From Pseudoalteromonas phenolica (GTDB lineage Bacteria; Pseudomonadota; Gammaproteobacteria; Enterobacterales; Alteromonadaceae), in NCBI RefSeq assembly GCF_001444405.1, contig NZ_CP013187.1:1426001-1490000 (forward strand): 64,000 nucleotides of DNA, written 5' to 3'. Within the stretch, counting starts at the first letter, position 1. Every line of letters begins with the position of its first letter. Below are positions 17,000-26,573 of this stretch, piece after piece. Both the position numbers and the translations under genes were made by a program. A model generated the notes under the pieces. That model was not told where the DNA came from. It ran no database searches and saw only the letters and a list, made by a program, of their open reading frames with translations.

Positions 17000-17761
17000 T
17001 TACCACTTTTTCTTTGGTGCAAATAGTACGTCTAAATCGTCTTGCTCTTGTTCTTTCTTTTGTTTTACAGAAGATTCGTTTGACGCTTTTAGTTCGCTAC
17101 TGATTTCGTTTAAGTAAGATTCTAAAAGTTGCTTTTTATTTGTTACATATTCGTCAGAATAGGTTACAGCGCATATTGTGGCATAGGCTTTTTCGAAATA
17201 TTGTCGAGCTGAACCGACCATGTTGGCTGTTCTAGCAGCGATACCGCGCTTAATCTGACTTTCAACATTAATTTTTAATTGTAGCTTTTCAAGTCTTCTG
17301 TCTTCGGCAACAAACTTTTGCGTTTCAACTTTACCTTTGGAATGCTCAGAACGAAGTACGCTTCTTAGCTTTTTAATACCTTGGACTAAAGCTATGAGCT
17401 GTTTGTCACTGTCAGGTAAGCTCAGATTGTCTGAATTATTAGCATTTTCAGGCGTCGAATTCATACGCTCTTTTGATTCATGTAGTCGGTTTTTTAGTTC
17501 CCTTGACGAAGGAGAAAGCTCAACCATGACCGTTAAAGCATCATGAACCCGCCTTTGTAAGACTTGGATCATAAATTCAGACATTGGGATATTACTGCTA
17601 TTTACGATCACATCTTCAGACTCTTCAATGATACGTTTCTGTTTAGCAAGTTCTTTTCTTCTTTCTGCTTCTTGCTTCTCTTTATGTTGCTGAACTGCAC
17701 TAACCCACACGGCAATGATGATCAAAGCAACGATTAGCACAATAATTATTGGGACAAGCAT
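17000..17761 (-). CDS. Membrane-anchored coiled-coil protein of unknown function
   Basis: 253 residues: an N-terminal membrane anchor (residues 2-22, strongly hydrophobic), then a highly charged helical body with likely coiled coil (QQHKEKQEAERRKELAKQ) and a hydrophilic C-terminus ending in LDVLFAPKKKW. I do not recognise the family. It is convergent with the purine permease gene and divergent from cysB. Confidence 0.65.
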   Translation of the reverse strand: MLVPIIIVLIVALIIIAVWVSAVQQHKEKQEAERRKELAKQKRIIEESEDVIVNSSNIPMSEFMIQVLQRRVHDALTVMVELSPSSRELKNRLHESKERMNSTPENANNSDNLSLPDSDKQLIALVQGIKKLRSVLRSEHSKGKVETQKFVAEDRRLEKLQLKINVESQIKRGIAARTANMVGSARQYFEKAYATICAVTYSDEYVTNKKQLLESYLNEISSELKASNESSVKQKKEQEQDDLDVLFAPKKKW

Positions 17762-18035
17762 AGCGACTTCTCAATCATAAAGTTCTCAAACCATTTTTAT
17801 CTTACATGAAATTATCGTTTACTGAATAGCGCAACACGATATTCTGATAAAAAATACATTTAATTCATAGCTTTTTATTATAGTTTAAGATTTAAATTAT
17901 GGTCAGTCGTAAACAAATGAGGCAATTGCTACCTGAAAGTCTTCAAATATGCTAGCCTTAGAGAATTAGGGCAAAATGCTGTATGGCTCAATAACGAAGC
18001 CGTTGCTCGAGAAAAACTAAAACAATAAAAATATT

Positions 18036-19013
18036 ATGAAATTACAACAACTAAAATATATTGTAGAAGTCCTCAATCACAACTTGAACGTGTCGGCCAC
18101 AGCTGAAAGTCTATACACATCTCAACCTGGTATTTCTAAACAGGTGAGAATGCTTGAAGATGAACTTGGTGTACAAATTTTTGGCCGTAGCGGTAAGCAT
18201 CTCACGCACGTTACCCCAGCGGGTAATGAAATTATCAATATTGCCCGTGAAATACTCTCTAAGGTTGAGGGAATAAAAGCCGTTGCGAATGAGCACACCT
18301 TACCAGATCAAGGCAAGTTGAATATTGCGACAACCCACACCCAAGCTCGTTATGCGTTACCTGGGGTGATCCAAGGCTTTATGCAGAAGTATCCTGCAGT
18401 TTCTCTCCATATGCATCAAGGCACGCCACAGCAAATTTCAGACGCGGCTGCTCGTGGTGACGCTGATTTTGCTATCGCAACAGAAGCGCTGCATTTGTAC
18501 AGTGATTTAGTCATGTTGCCTTGTTACCACTGGAACAGAAGCATCGTAGTAACAAAAGATCACCCACTTGCAAAACTCGGTAAAAATATTTCTGTTCAAG
18601 ATATCGCGAAATATCCATTGATCACTTATGTTTTTGGATTTACTGGTCGTTCTGAGCTTGATAAAGCGTTTAATGCCCATGGTCTAGAGCCACATATTGT
18701 ATTTACTGCAACAGATGCTGATGTGATTAAAACTTATGTTCGTTTAGGTTTAGGTGTGGGTGTGTTAGCAACCATGGCTATTGATACCCAAACTGATGAC
18801 GATTTAGTTTGTATCGATGCAAGTCATTTATTTGAGGCGAGCACAACTAAAATTGGCTTTAGAAAAGGCAGCTTCTTACGCGGTTATATGTATGACTTTA
18901 TTGAACGCTTCGCACCACACTTAACCAAAGAGTTGGTTGAAAAAGCGAGCTTGCTGCGTAATCAAGATGACGTAGACGAGCTGTTCAAAGACATTGAGTT
19001 ACCAGTGAAGTAA
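18036..19013 (+). CDS. cysB: LysR-type regulator CysB
   Basis: Activator of cysteine biosynthesis and sulfate assimilation genes, responding to N-acetylserine in enteric relatives. It has 325 residues, the standard CysB length. The N-terminal winged helix (MKLQQLKYIVEVLNHNLNVS, LYTSQPGISKQVRMLE) and the effector domain (TTHTQARYALPGVI) are typical. It is a single gene with its own terminator at 19029-19055. Confidence 0.95.
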   Translation: MKLQQLKYIVEVLNHNLNVSATAESLYTSQPGISKQVRMLEDELGVQIFGRSGKHLTHVTPAGNEIINIAREILSKVEGIKAVANEHTLPDQGKLNIATTHTQARYALPGVIQGFMQKYPAVSLHMHQGTPQQISDAAARGDADFAIATEALHLYSDLVMLPCYHWNRSIVVTKDHPLAKLGKNISVQDIAKYPLITYVFGFTGRSELDKAFNAHGLEPHIVFTATDADVIKTYVRLGLGVGVLATMAIDTQTDDDLVCIDASHLFEASTTKIGFRKGSFLRGYMYDFIERFAPHLTKELVEKASLLRNQDDVDELFKDIELPVK

Positions 19014-19028
19014 TTATCTTATCAATGA

Positions 19029-19055
19029 AAAAGGCTGCAATTGCAGCCTTTTTTG
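19029..19055 (+). terminator. Rho-independent terminator of cysB
   Basis: AAAAAGGCTGCAATTGCAGCC followed by a T run: a perfect hairpin just after the cysB stop, likely acting on both strands. Confidence 0.9.
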
Positions 19056-19069
19056 TCTAACTATTGTTA

Positions 19070-19113
19070 TACCAACCCTCTTAATTAAGTGATCTATTTT
19101 GAGGATTGGTATT
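19070..19113. repeat. Short inverted-repeat element, MITE- or REP-like
   Basis: ATACCAACCCTC at 19070-19081 faces GAGGATTGGTAT at 19102-19113, a 12-base inverted repeat with one mismatch around a 20-base AT-rich centre. It lies between two gene ends. The tip ATACCAA recurs at 22595 without a matching right end. Confidence 0.6.
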
Positions 19114-19118
19114 AGTGA

Positions 19119-20495
19119 TTAACATTCGATAATATTAACCGCAAGACCACCACGTGCAGTCTCTTTGTATTTGGTTTTCATATCGTTACCAGTATCTAAC
19201 ATGGTTTTGATTACTTTATCTAACGATACTTTTTGATCGCCCGTACCACGCATAGCAAGACGTGATGCATTGATTGCTTTTACTGCACCCATAGCATTAC
19301 GTTCAATACAAGGAACTTGTACTAAACCACCAACAGGGTCGCATGTTAAACCTAAGTTATGCTCCATGCCGATTTCAGCCGCGTTCTCAACGTGTACAAC
19401 ATTGCCGCCCATGATTTCAGTGAGTGCACCTGCAGCCATTGAGCAAGCAACACCGACTTCACCTTGACAACCAACCTCTGCACCTGAAATTGACGCATTC
19501 TTTTTATAAAGAATACCAATCGCTGCAGCAGTTAATAAATAGCGTGTTGCAATTTCAGCATCTACTTCTTTGATGAATGTATGGTAGTACATTAATACCG
19601 CAGGTAAGATCCCCGCCGCACCATTTGTAGGTGCAGTCACTACACGGCCACCCGCAGCGTTTTCTTCGTTTACGGCTAGAGCGAATAAATCAACCCAGTC
19701 CATTGCACGAAGTGGGTCGTTGTTATTTTCAACGTTTAGTTTTAAATATAAGCTCGGTGCACGACGTCTTACTTTTAAGCCGCCCGGTAAAATACCTTCA
19801 GTACGCATACCACGCTCAATACAAGCTTTCATGACGGTCCAGATATTGAAGAGTTCGTCTTTAATATCTTTTTCTGCACGAAGTGTTTTCTCGTTAGCCA
19901 TCATTAGAGATGACACACTTAAGCCTGTCTCTTTACACATATCCAATAACTCTTGAGCATTATTGAAAGGGTAAGGGGCTGGGTTTTCTGCGCGAATATC
20001 GAGAGCAGCTTGTTTTTCTTGATCGAAGGCTTCTTCGGTCACAATAAAACCGCCGCCGATAGAGTAATAAACCTGGCTATGAATTAACTCATCGCCAGCA
20101 TATGCGAAAATTTCCATGGCGTTTGAGTGCTTAGGCAAGGTTTTACGACGATGGAAAACAATCGCGCCTTGCTTTGGAAAAGCCGCTTTATGGGTTTTAT
20201 CTAAGTAGATAACTTGTTCGTTTTCGATGGTGTCTAAAATTTCAGGTACTGCATCGGCATCGATGGTTTCAGGGTCGTAACCTGCTAAGCCTAAAATCAC
20301 CGCTTTACCTGAGCCGTGACCAACACCAGTTTGACCAAGTGAGCCATATAGCTCTACTTTGACAGAAGTAACCTTGTCGATTAATTGTTTTTCTTGTAAA
20401 TCTTTTACATAAAGACGTGAAGCGCGCATTGGGCCGACCGTATGTGACGACGACGGGCCAATCCCGATACTGAACATATCAAATGCACTAATCAT
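19119..20495 (-). CDS. sdaA: L-serine ammonia-lyase (type I, iron-sulfur)
   Basis: Deaminates L-serine to pyruvate and ammonia using a [4Fe-4S] cluster. It has 458 residues, the usual fused alpha-beta length. SIGIGPSSSHTVGPMRA at the start is the family signature, and cysteine motifs such as AEVGCQGEVGVACSMAAG and LGLTCDPVGGLVQVPCIERNA supply the cluster ligands. It is transcribed alone; the leader has an 11-base stretch (20515-20525) complementary to the hairpin loop shared by the edd and zwf leaders (see findings). Confidence 0.95.
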   Translation of the reverse strand: MISAFDMFSIGIGPSSSHTVGPMRASRLYVKDLQEKQLIDKVTSVKVELYGSLGQTGVGHGSGKAVILGLAGYDPETIDADAVPEILDTIENEQVIYLDKTHKAAFPKQGAIVFHRRKTLPKHSNAMEIFAYAGDELIHSQVYYSIGGGFIVTEEAFDQEKQAALDIRAENPAPYPFNNAQELLDMCKETGLSVSSLMMANEKTLRAEKDIKDELFNIWTVMKACIERGMRTEGILPGGLKVRRRAPSLYLKLNVENNNDPLRAMDWVDLFALAVNEENAAGGRVVTAPTNGAAGILPAVLMYYHTFIKEVDAEIATRYLLTAAAIGILYKKNASISGAEVGCQGEVGVACSMAAGALTEIMGGNVVHVENAAEIGMEHNLGLTCDPVGGLVQVPCIERNAMGAVKAINASRLAMRGTGDQKVSLDKVIKTMLDTGNDMKTKYKETARGGLAVNIIEC

Positions 20496-20584
20496 AAACT
20501 TCTACTCAACATTGCCTTTGAACGGACGCACATCATAACGTTAAAGTATTTCAATGTAACTATTTTGCGCTGGCTAAGTGGTGG

Positions 20585-21154
20585 TTAGTTGACCAGTTGA
20601 GCAAAATTTTTAACTAATTTAGCCGTCGCGCCCCATAGTAAGCCATGCTCAGTAGGAAAAATATCGAATTTTCGGTCTTTTCCGCCTAATTGTACTTCGA
20701 TTGAGCGCCAGTTTTTTTCGTCAAATAAACGCTCGAGTGAAATTGTAAATACTCGTTCTACCTCATCACTGTCAGTGTGCCAAGAAGCGTGAGATTGAAG
20801 TGTTGCGACAATAGGGGAAATGGTAAAGCCTGTTAATGTGTTATGGGTAGGTAATTGGCCGATAGAATTAATGTGGCTAGGACAAATACCCAGCTCTTCA
20901 TTGGTTTCACGTATTGCTGTGGCCTGCAATGAAGGGTCAAACTGTTCAAACTTACCACCTGGAAAGCAAATTTGGCTAGGGTGATGTTTTAAGTAGGCAG
21001 CGCGTTTGCAGAATAATAAAGCAGCTTTATTATCAACCTCAAGCAGAGGCAATAGTACGGCACTTGCTCTGGTATTTTCAAAGTGAGCAGAGTCAATGAG
21101 AGGCGCACTGAGATTAAATTTACATACAATGTCAGATAACTTCATTTGCTCCAC
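20585..21154 (-). CDS. nudL: Nudix hydrolase, CoA pyrophosphatase-like (NudL)
   Basis: 189-residue Nudix protein. CFPGGKFEQFDPSLQATAIR with the following ETNEELGI is the Nudix box in the NudL/CoA-diphosphatase form (PGGxxxxxDxSxxxxAxRExxEExG), and the downstream TPIxxTLxxHxxxxSDEVERVF context fits. Members cleave coenzyme A or its derivatives. It begins 11 bases after pabB, so the two form an operon, as in other gammaproteobacteria. Confidence 0.85.
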   Translation of the reverse strand: MEQMKLSDIVCKFNLSAPLIDSAHFENTRASAVLLPLLEVDNKAALLFCKRAAYLKHHPSQICFPGGKFEQFDPSLQATAIRETNEELGICPSHINSIGQLPTHNTLTGFTISPIVATLQSHASWHTDSDEVERVFTISLERLFDEKNWRSIEVQLGGKDRKFDIFPTEHGLLWGATAKLVKNFAQLVN

Positions 21155-21165
21155 TCAATTTTTGT

Positions 21166-22518
21166 TTAACTATTACTCAGTATAGGTAATATTTTGTTTA
21201 CCTTGTCTAAAGTTTCTTGGTATTCCAATGCTGCTTTCGAATCTGCAACAATGCCACCGCCAGCCCAGCAATGAATTTTATCGTCACTACATACCAAAGT
21301 ACGAATGGTGATTGACGTATCCATCTTGCCACACGCACTGATATAACCAATAGAGCCACAATATACGCTACGACGATGAGGTTCGAGCTCTTCAATAATT
21401 TCCATCGCACGAATCTTAGGCGCACCAGTGATTGAACCACCGGGGAAAGCAGCTTCTAATTGGTCAATGGCGGTTTTACCTTCAGCTAACTCACTCTGTA
21501 CGGTACTCACTAAGTGATGAACAGCAGGGAAACTTTCAATATCGAATAGTTTAGGCACAGTCACAGTACCCGGCTTGGCCACTTTACCTAAATCATTACG
21601 GAGAAGGTCTACGATCATCACATTTTCGGCGCGATCTTTAGGGCTATTCTTCAGTATTTCAGCTTGCACTTTATCGGCTGTTGCTTCTTTTAATCTGGGC
21701 AGTGTGCCTTTGATTGGCTTAGTTTCGACTTTGCCATCTTCAACCAGAATAAAACGCTCAGGCGACACCGATAAAATTGCTCCTTGTGGGTGATTTATAA
21801 AAGCAGCAAATGGGGCTTTGTTGTGTGCTCTAAGAGTTTTGTAGGCTGACCAAGGGGCGCCATTAAACTCTGCACTGAAGCGCTGAGCTAAGTTAATTTG
21901 ATAACAGTCGCCACTTTTTAAATAAGCTTGAATTTTATCAAACTGTTTTTCATACGCGCTTTTATCAAGATTCGATTGCCACTCAGAGGTGAGCTTAAAA
22001 GGGACTGCTTTTGCAGCTTGTTTGTTAATTGCCGCTAAATACGTGTCAAGGCGATCGAAGTTTGGCTGAGAAACATAAAACCACTCAGATGTCTGATTAT
22101 CAAAAATCAGCGCATCTAAATATAGACCTGCACTCATATCAGGCATATTAATGTCTTCGATTGCCAACTCAGGCATGGGTTCAATATAACGACCCAAGTC
22201 ATAACCAAAGTAACCTAACCAACCACCGGTAAAAGGTAAATTTTCAGCGGTTAGTGTATTCGATAAATCACTTAACAGTGATTGCATAATGGAGAAACAA
22301 CTTTGCGTTTGTTGTTTACCGTCCAAAAATACGTGCTTATTTTTCGCTTCGACGAGGTGCTTTGGCTCAAAACTGATGATGTCGTAACGGCTATTTTCGT
22401 GTTGCGCGTTACTTGAATCTAATAAAACTGCGTGAGGCAAATGGGCGAATTGCTCAAAAACTAACTCAGTAGATAGCTTAATGTCTAATTTTTTACAATT
22501 GATTTGCTCATTTATCAT
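21166..22518 (-). CDS. pabB: Aminodeoxychorismate synthase component I (PabB)
   Basis: Converts chorismate plus ammonia to 4-amino-4-deoxychorismate for folate synthesis, working with glutaminase PabA. It has 450 residues with the chorismate-binding domain in the C-terminal half: IKGTLPR (the PabB-type PIKGT motif), AENVMIVDLLRNDLGKV, FPGGSITGAPKIRAMEIIEELEP and GSIGYIS. It is the first gene of pabB-nudL and divergent from fumA. Confidence 0.93.
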   Translation of the reverse strand: MINEQINCKKLDIKLSTELVFEQFAHLPHAVLLDSSNAQHENSRYDIISFEPKHLVEAKNKHVFLDGKQQTQSCFSIMQSLLSDLSNTLTAENLPFTGGWLGYFGYDLGRYIEPMPELAIEDINMPDMSAGLYLDALIFDNQTSEWFYVSQPNFDRLDTYLAAINKQAAKAVPFKLTSEWQSNLDKSAYEKQFDKIQAYLKSGDCYQINLAQRFSAEFNGAPWSAYKTLRAHNKAPFAAFINHPQGAILSVSPERFILVEDGKVETKPIKGTLPRLKEATADKVQAEILKNSPKDRAENVMIVDLLRNDLGKVAKPGTVTVPKLFDIESFPAVHHLVSTVQSELAEGKTAIDQLEAAFPGGSITGAPKIRAMEIIEELEPHRRSVYCGSIGYISACGKMDTSITIRTLVCSDDKIHCWAGGGIVADSKAALEYQETLDKVNKILPILSNS

Positions 22519-22851
22519 TTACTTGAACCTGAAAACTAGCCCGAAACGGGCGAGGAGGGTATCATATTTGCCAGTTTTACAATAGTGATGCTCAATACCA
22601 ATTGAATTAAAAATTAGATCATTCTAACGCGCTAAATGATTCACTAACGTCGTTGAAAACTATTTGTATAGAACCTCTATGCACACTAATTTTCGCCTAG
22701 TTATTGAACCATTACCGTTAACCGATTCTCGGTAAACGTTATCTGTCGTTATAATTGAGCAAAACTCTAATACAATTGTTAAAATCACTTAAAACCGTCA
22801 ACATGTTAAAGGCGTAAGCTATATTTGACTTACGATTATTAAGGAACCGTC
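22519..22851. other. Divergent intergenic region pabB/fumA
   Basis: 333 bases holding the two divergent promoters. From 22595 (ATACCAATTGAATT) a stretch of about 130 bases looks like part of a dispersed intergenic repeat because its tip equals that of the element at 19070. No reading frame is convincing. Confidence 0.4.
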
Positions 22852-24378
22852 ATGAGTATGATCCGTCAACAAGACTTCATCGACAGCATTGAAGATGCAT
22901 TGCAGTATATCTCTTATTACCACCCACTCGATTTCGTTCAAGCGCTAGAAAAGGCTTACCATAAAGAAGAAAGCAAAGCGGCTAAAGATGCGATTGCTCA
23001 GATCTTAATTAACTCTCGTATGTCTGCTGAAGGCAAGCGTCCACTGTGTCAAGACACAGGTATCGTTACGTGTTTCGTTAAAGTAGGTATGGATGTTAAG
23101 TGGGATAAAACAGACTTAACTGTACAGCAAATGGTTGATGAAGGTACACGTCGCGCTTATAACAGCCCTGACAACCCACTTCGTGCATCAATTGTTGCAG
23201 ATCCTGCTGGCGCACGTAAAAACACCAAAGATAACACGCCATCAGTAGTACACATTGACATGGTACCAGGCGCTGAAGTTGAAGTGATGATCGCAGCGAA
23301 AGGCGGCGGCTCAGAAAACAAAACTAAAATGGTTATGCTTAACCCATCTGATGATGTTGCTGCTTGGGTTGAGAAAACACTACCAACTATGGGCGCAGGC
23401 TGGTGTCCTCCGGGCATGCTAGGTATAGGTATCGGTGGTACAGCTGAAAAAGCAGCGGTACTAGCGAAAGAATCACTGATGGATCCGGTTGATATTCACG
23501 AGCTAATCGAGCGTGGAGCAGAAACAGCTGAAGAAAAGCTACGTTTAGACATCTTCGAACGTGCTAACAAGTTAGGTATTGGTGCACAAGGCCTTGGTGG
23601 TTTAACAACGGTTGTTGATATTAAAATCAAAACAGCACCAACACATGCTGCATCTAAGCCAGTTGTAATGATCCCGAACTGCGCAGCAACACGTCACGTA
23701 CACTTCACGCTAGACGGTTCAGGCCCTGCAAATCTTAAAGCACCTAAAGTTGAAGATTGGCCAGAGCTGACGTTTGAAGTGGGTGAAGACACACGTCGCG
23801 TAAACTTAGACACACTAACAAAAGAAGACACACTAGATTGGAAGATGGGTGAAACAGTTCTTCTTTCAGGTAAAATCTTAACAGGTCGTGATGCAGCACA
23901 TAAGCGTCTTCAAGACATGATCTTGTCAGGTGAAGGTTTACCTGAAGGTGTAGATTTCGAGAACAAGTTTATCTACTACGTTGGCCCTGTTGATGCAGTA
24001 GGCGACGAAGCTGTAGGTCCTGCAGGTCCAACTACAGCAACGCGTATGGATAAATTCACCGACCTAATGCTAGAAAACACAGGCATTGTGGGCATGATTG
24101 GTAAAGCTGAGCGTGGTCCAGCGACAGTTGAATCTATCAAGCAAAACAAATCAATCTACTTAATGGCAGTAGGTGGTGCAGCTTATCTTGTATCTAAAGC
24201 AATCAAGAAAGCGCGCGTAGTAGCGTTCGAAGATTTAGGTATGGAAGCAATCTACGAGTTTGAAGTAGAAGATATGCCAGTAACAGTTGCAGTAGACAGC
24301 GATGGTAACAACGCGCACACTGCAGGTCCTGCGATTTGGAAAGCGAAAATCGAAGAGTTAGACAGCAAGTTAAAATAA
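22852..24378 (+). CDS. fumA: Class I fumarate hydratase (iron-sulfur)
   Basis: Interconverts fumarate and malate in the citric acid cycle with an oxygen-sensitive [4Fe-4S] cluster. It has 508 residues, fusing the alpha and beta parts of class I fumarases. Conserved pieces include PLCQDTGIVTCFVKVG (first cluster cysteine), GAGWCPPGMLGIGIGG and PNCAATRHVHFTLDGSGP, and in the beta part GPAGPTTATRMDKFTDLML. A strong AAGGAAC ribosome site precedes the ATG. A terminator follows at 24400. The iron-free isozyme fumC lies 680 bases on. Confidence 0.95.
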   Translation: MSMIRQQDFIDSIEDALQYISYYHPLDFVQALEKAYHKEESKAAKDAIAQILINSRMSAEGKRPLCQDTGIVTCFVKVGMDVKWDKTDLTVQQMVDEGTRRAYNSPDNPLRASIVADPAGARKNTKDNTPSVVHIDMVPGAEVEVMIAAKGGGSENKTKMVMLNPSDDVAAWVEKTLPTMGAGWCPPGMLGIGIGGTAEKAAVLAKESLMDPVDIHELIERGAETAEEKLRLDIFERANKLGIGAQGLGGLTTVVDIKIKTAPTHAASKPVVMIPNCAATRHVHFTLDGSGPANLKAPKVEDWPELTFEVGEDTRRVNLDTLTKEDTLDWKMGETVLLSGKILTGRDAAHKRLQDMILSGEGLPEGVDFENKFIYYVGPVDAVGDEAVGPAGPTTATRMDKFTDLMLENTGIVGMIGKAERGPATVESIKQNKSIYLMAVGGAAYLVSKAIKKARVVAFEDLGMEAIYEFEVEDMPVTVAVDSDGNNAHTAGPAIWKAKIEELDSKLK

Positions 24379-24399
24379 GCAATTAGCTTGTTTTAAATG

Positions 24400-24429
24400 A
24401 AAAAAGGAGTGATTTTTCACTCCTTTTTT
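24400..24429 (+). terminator. Terminator of fumA
   Basis: GGAGTGA-TTTT-TCACTCC flanked by A and T runs, 22 bases past the fumA stop. Confidence 0.9.
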
Positions 24430-24634
24430 GTGTTTAAACGCCAAAAAAGTCGGTGCTACAGAATTGGCTTGGTAGTAGCGATTTTACATCGCGTTTATAT
24501 TCAAATAATTACGCCGCGTGATCACTGAATTTCTTCATATTTGTTCCTGCCCCAGTGCCCGAACTTTCTTCTGATTATTCACAGTAATTTAAATTCTTCA
24601 AATTCAAACTTGAAAACCAATTGATTAACTGTAA

Positions 24635-24649
24635 TGATAATGATTATCA
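24635..24649. promoter_or_regulatory. Fur box upstream of the fumC operon
   Basis: Perfect 7-1-7 inverted repeat TGATAAT-G-ATTATCA, matching the core of the Fur consensus, just ahead of the small gene at 24653 and fumC. It predicts induction of these genes when iron is short. Confidence 0.85.
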
Positions 24650-24652
24650 ATT

Positions 24653-25045
24653 ATGATTTTGAAATCGGTTCATATGTGTCTGAAAGAAACTATTGCTTGT
24701 TACACACCTTGTTTAAAAACCCACTGTCGAAGACCTCAATTAGAAGCACCTGTTTTGGTATCTCAATATATTGAGGGCAGTTTGGCATTAGCAAAATGGT
24801 ACGGCAGCAGTCATTGCACATTGTTACAAGAACTGTATTTAAAAAGAGTATTCAATGAGTTACTCAATAAAATTGCTGATCCACTCGTACATGAGTCAAT
24901 CAGAAAGCAATGTTTTGAGCAGCTATATAAGCCTCTTCTCGCTTTGAAGCGATTCTACAAACAGCAGCAAGCCGATAAACAAAAATATTTGGCGCTGGAG
25001 CTTGAAGCAAGAGTGCTGTGTCGTGAATTTAATCCATTTTTATAG
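24653..25045 (+). CDS. Small helical protein in the Fur-controlled fumC operon
   Basis: Up to 130 residues, mostly helical, with several cysteines near the start (CLKETIACYTPCLKTHC). No ribosome site clearly decides between the ATG at 24653 and the one at 24674 (MCLKET). It ends 9 bases before fumC, so the two are co-transcribed from the Fur-box promoter. In Pseudomonas aeruginosa a small gene, fagA, occupies the same place before fumC under Fur; I note the shared position only, since I cannot show homology. Confidence 0.65.
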   Translation: MILKSVHMCLKETIACYTPCLKTHCRRPQLEAPVLVSQYIEGSLALAKWYGSSHCTLLQELYLKRVFNELLNKIADPLVHESIRKQCFEQLYKPLLALKRFYKQQQADKQKYLALELEARVLCREFNPFL

Positions 25046-25054
25046 GAGTCAAAG

Positions 25055-26431
25055 ATGACTACATTTCGCCAAGAATCAGACAGCATGGGTGTATTAGATG
25101 TGCCTGAAGGCGCACTTTATAAAGCGCAAACCCAGCGTGCAGTCAATAACTTTACAGTTAGCAAGTTAACTATGCCGCAAGAGTTTATTCGAGCACTTGC
25201 TTACATTAAACAAGCGGCGGCCGAGGCAAATGCAGAGCTAGGGCATCTTTCACAAGATAAAGCACAGGCGATTGCCAAAGCAGCGCAAAGTATTATTGAA
25301 GGTGAGCACTTAGACCAATTCCCGGTTGATGTGTTTCAAACAGGCTCGGGTACAAGCTCGAATATGAATGCCAATGAAGTCATCGCGACGCTCGCAACAC
25401 AGCAAAGCGGTATTCAGATCCACCCTAATGACGACGTAAATATGGGTCAAAGCTCAAATGACGTGATCCCAACCGCTATTCACGTCAGTAGTGCAGTTGC
25501 TGTCGTTTATGAGCTATTACCTGCACTAAAACATTTATCACAAGTGATAGAGCAAAAATCTAAACAAGTCGGTCATGTAGTTAAAACAGGTCGTACGCAT
25601 TTAATGGATGCAATGCCTGTAACATTTGCGCAAACTTTAGGTGGTTGGCAGCATCAGATTGACTGCGCGTACCAAGGTATATTAAGTAGCGTAGAAAGAG
25701 TCTACGAACTTGCACAAGGTGGCACAGCAGTAGGCACTGGTGTAAATGCCGATGCACAATTTGCCAAGGTGTTCACGCAATATTTAAGTACAAATATTGG
25801 TATTCGTTTTAAACCAAGTAGCAATCATTTCTACCATATTGGTTCACAAGACGCGATTGTTGGCCTTTCAGGACAATTAAAAGCAATGGCTGTGGCAAAT
25901 ATGAAAATTGCCAATGACTTACGTTGGATGAACTCAGGCCCACTGGCAGGTCTTGCTGAGATTGAACTTGAAGCACTGCAACCGGGCTCTTCAATTATGC
26001 CTGGTAAAGTAAACCCAGTGATCCCAGAAGCGGCAGCCATGGTCAGTGCACAAGTCATTGGTAACGACACGACAATTTCGGTAGCGGGTCAATCGGGTAA
26101 CTTTGAGCTCAATGTTATGTTGCCTGTGATTGCGCATAACATTATTGAAAGTATCGACATCTTGGCGAATGTAAGTCGACTCCTTGCTGATAAAGCGATT
26201 GCAACATTTAATGTGAACGAAGAAAACGTCAATAAAGCACTGGCAAAAAATCCAATTCTAGTGACGGCTCTCAACCCGATCATAGGTTATGAAAAAGCCG
26301 CGTTTATCGCGAAAACAGCATACAAAGAAGGGCGCCCGATTGTTGATGTGGCGAGCGAACACACTGATTTGTCTGTTAATGAATTAACAGAGCTGTTAAA
26401 TCCTGAAAAGCTTACAAAGGGTGGATTGTAA
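25055..26431 (+). CDS. fumC: Class II fumarate hydratase FumC (iron-free)
   Basis: Iron-independent fumarase of the aspartase/fumarase superfamily, 458 residues. The superfamily signature is GSSIMPGKVNPVIPE; other active-site pieces are TGSGTSSNMNANEVIA and KTGRTHLMDAMPVTF. A good GGAG ribosome site precedes ATG 25055. Placement under a Fur box fits the known use of FumC as a substitute for the iron-sulfur fumarase during iron or oxidative stress. Confidence 0.95.
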   Translation: MTTFRQESDSMGVLDVPEGALYKAQTQRAVNNFTVSKLTMPQEFIRALAYIKQAAAEANAELGHLSQDKAQAIAKAAQSIIEGEHLDQFPVDVFQTGSGTSSNMNANEVIATLATQQSGIQIHPNDDVNMGQSSNDVIPTAIHVSSAVAVVYELLPALKHLSQVIEQKSKQVGHVVKTGRTHLMDAMPVTFAQTLGGWQHQIDCAYQGILSSVERVYELAQGGTAVGTGVNADAQFAKVFTQYLSTNIGIRFKPSSNHFYHIGSQDAIVGLSGQLKAMAVANMKIANDLRWMNSGPLAGLAEIELEALQPGSSIMPGKVNPVIPEAAAMVSAQVIGNDTTISVAGQSGNFELNVMLPVIAHNIIESIDILANVSRLLADKAIATFNVNEENVNKALAKNPILVTALNPIIGYEKAAFIAKTAYKEGRPIVDVASEHTDLSVNELTELLNPEKLTKGGL

Positions 26432-26526
26432 AAAAGTCAGAAATCAATAGAGTTAATTCAAATTGAGTGAATGTAACGATTATTGAAAATACATTTATTG
26501 ATAACTCAAAGCACTGACCTTAAAAC

Positions 26527-26557
26527 AAAAAAGGTAGCTAAACAGCTACCTTTTTTT
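26527..26557. terminator. Bidirectional terminator between fumC and ftnA
   Basis: GGTAGCT-AAAC-AGCTACC with an A run before and a T run after, placed between convergent genes so it can serve both. Confidence 0.9.
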
Positions 26558-26573
26558 GTGAGTGACACTTAGA

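Noticed and set aside
20585..21154. NudL gene as defective because the usual first glutamate of the Nudix box is absent
   Set aside because: The NudL/CoA-diphosphatase branch commonly has this variant, and REtnEElG is intact.
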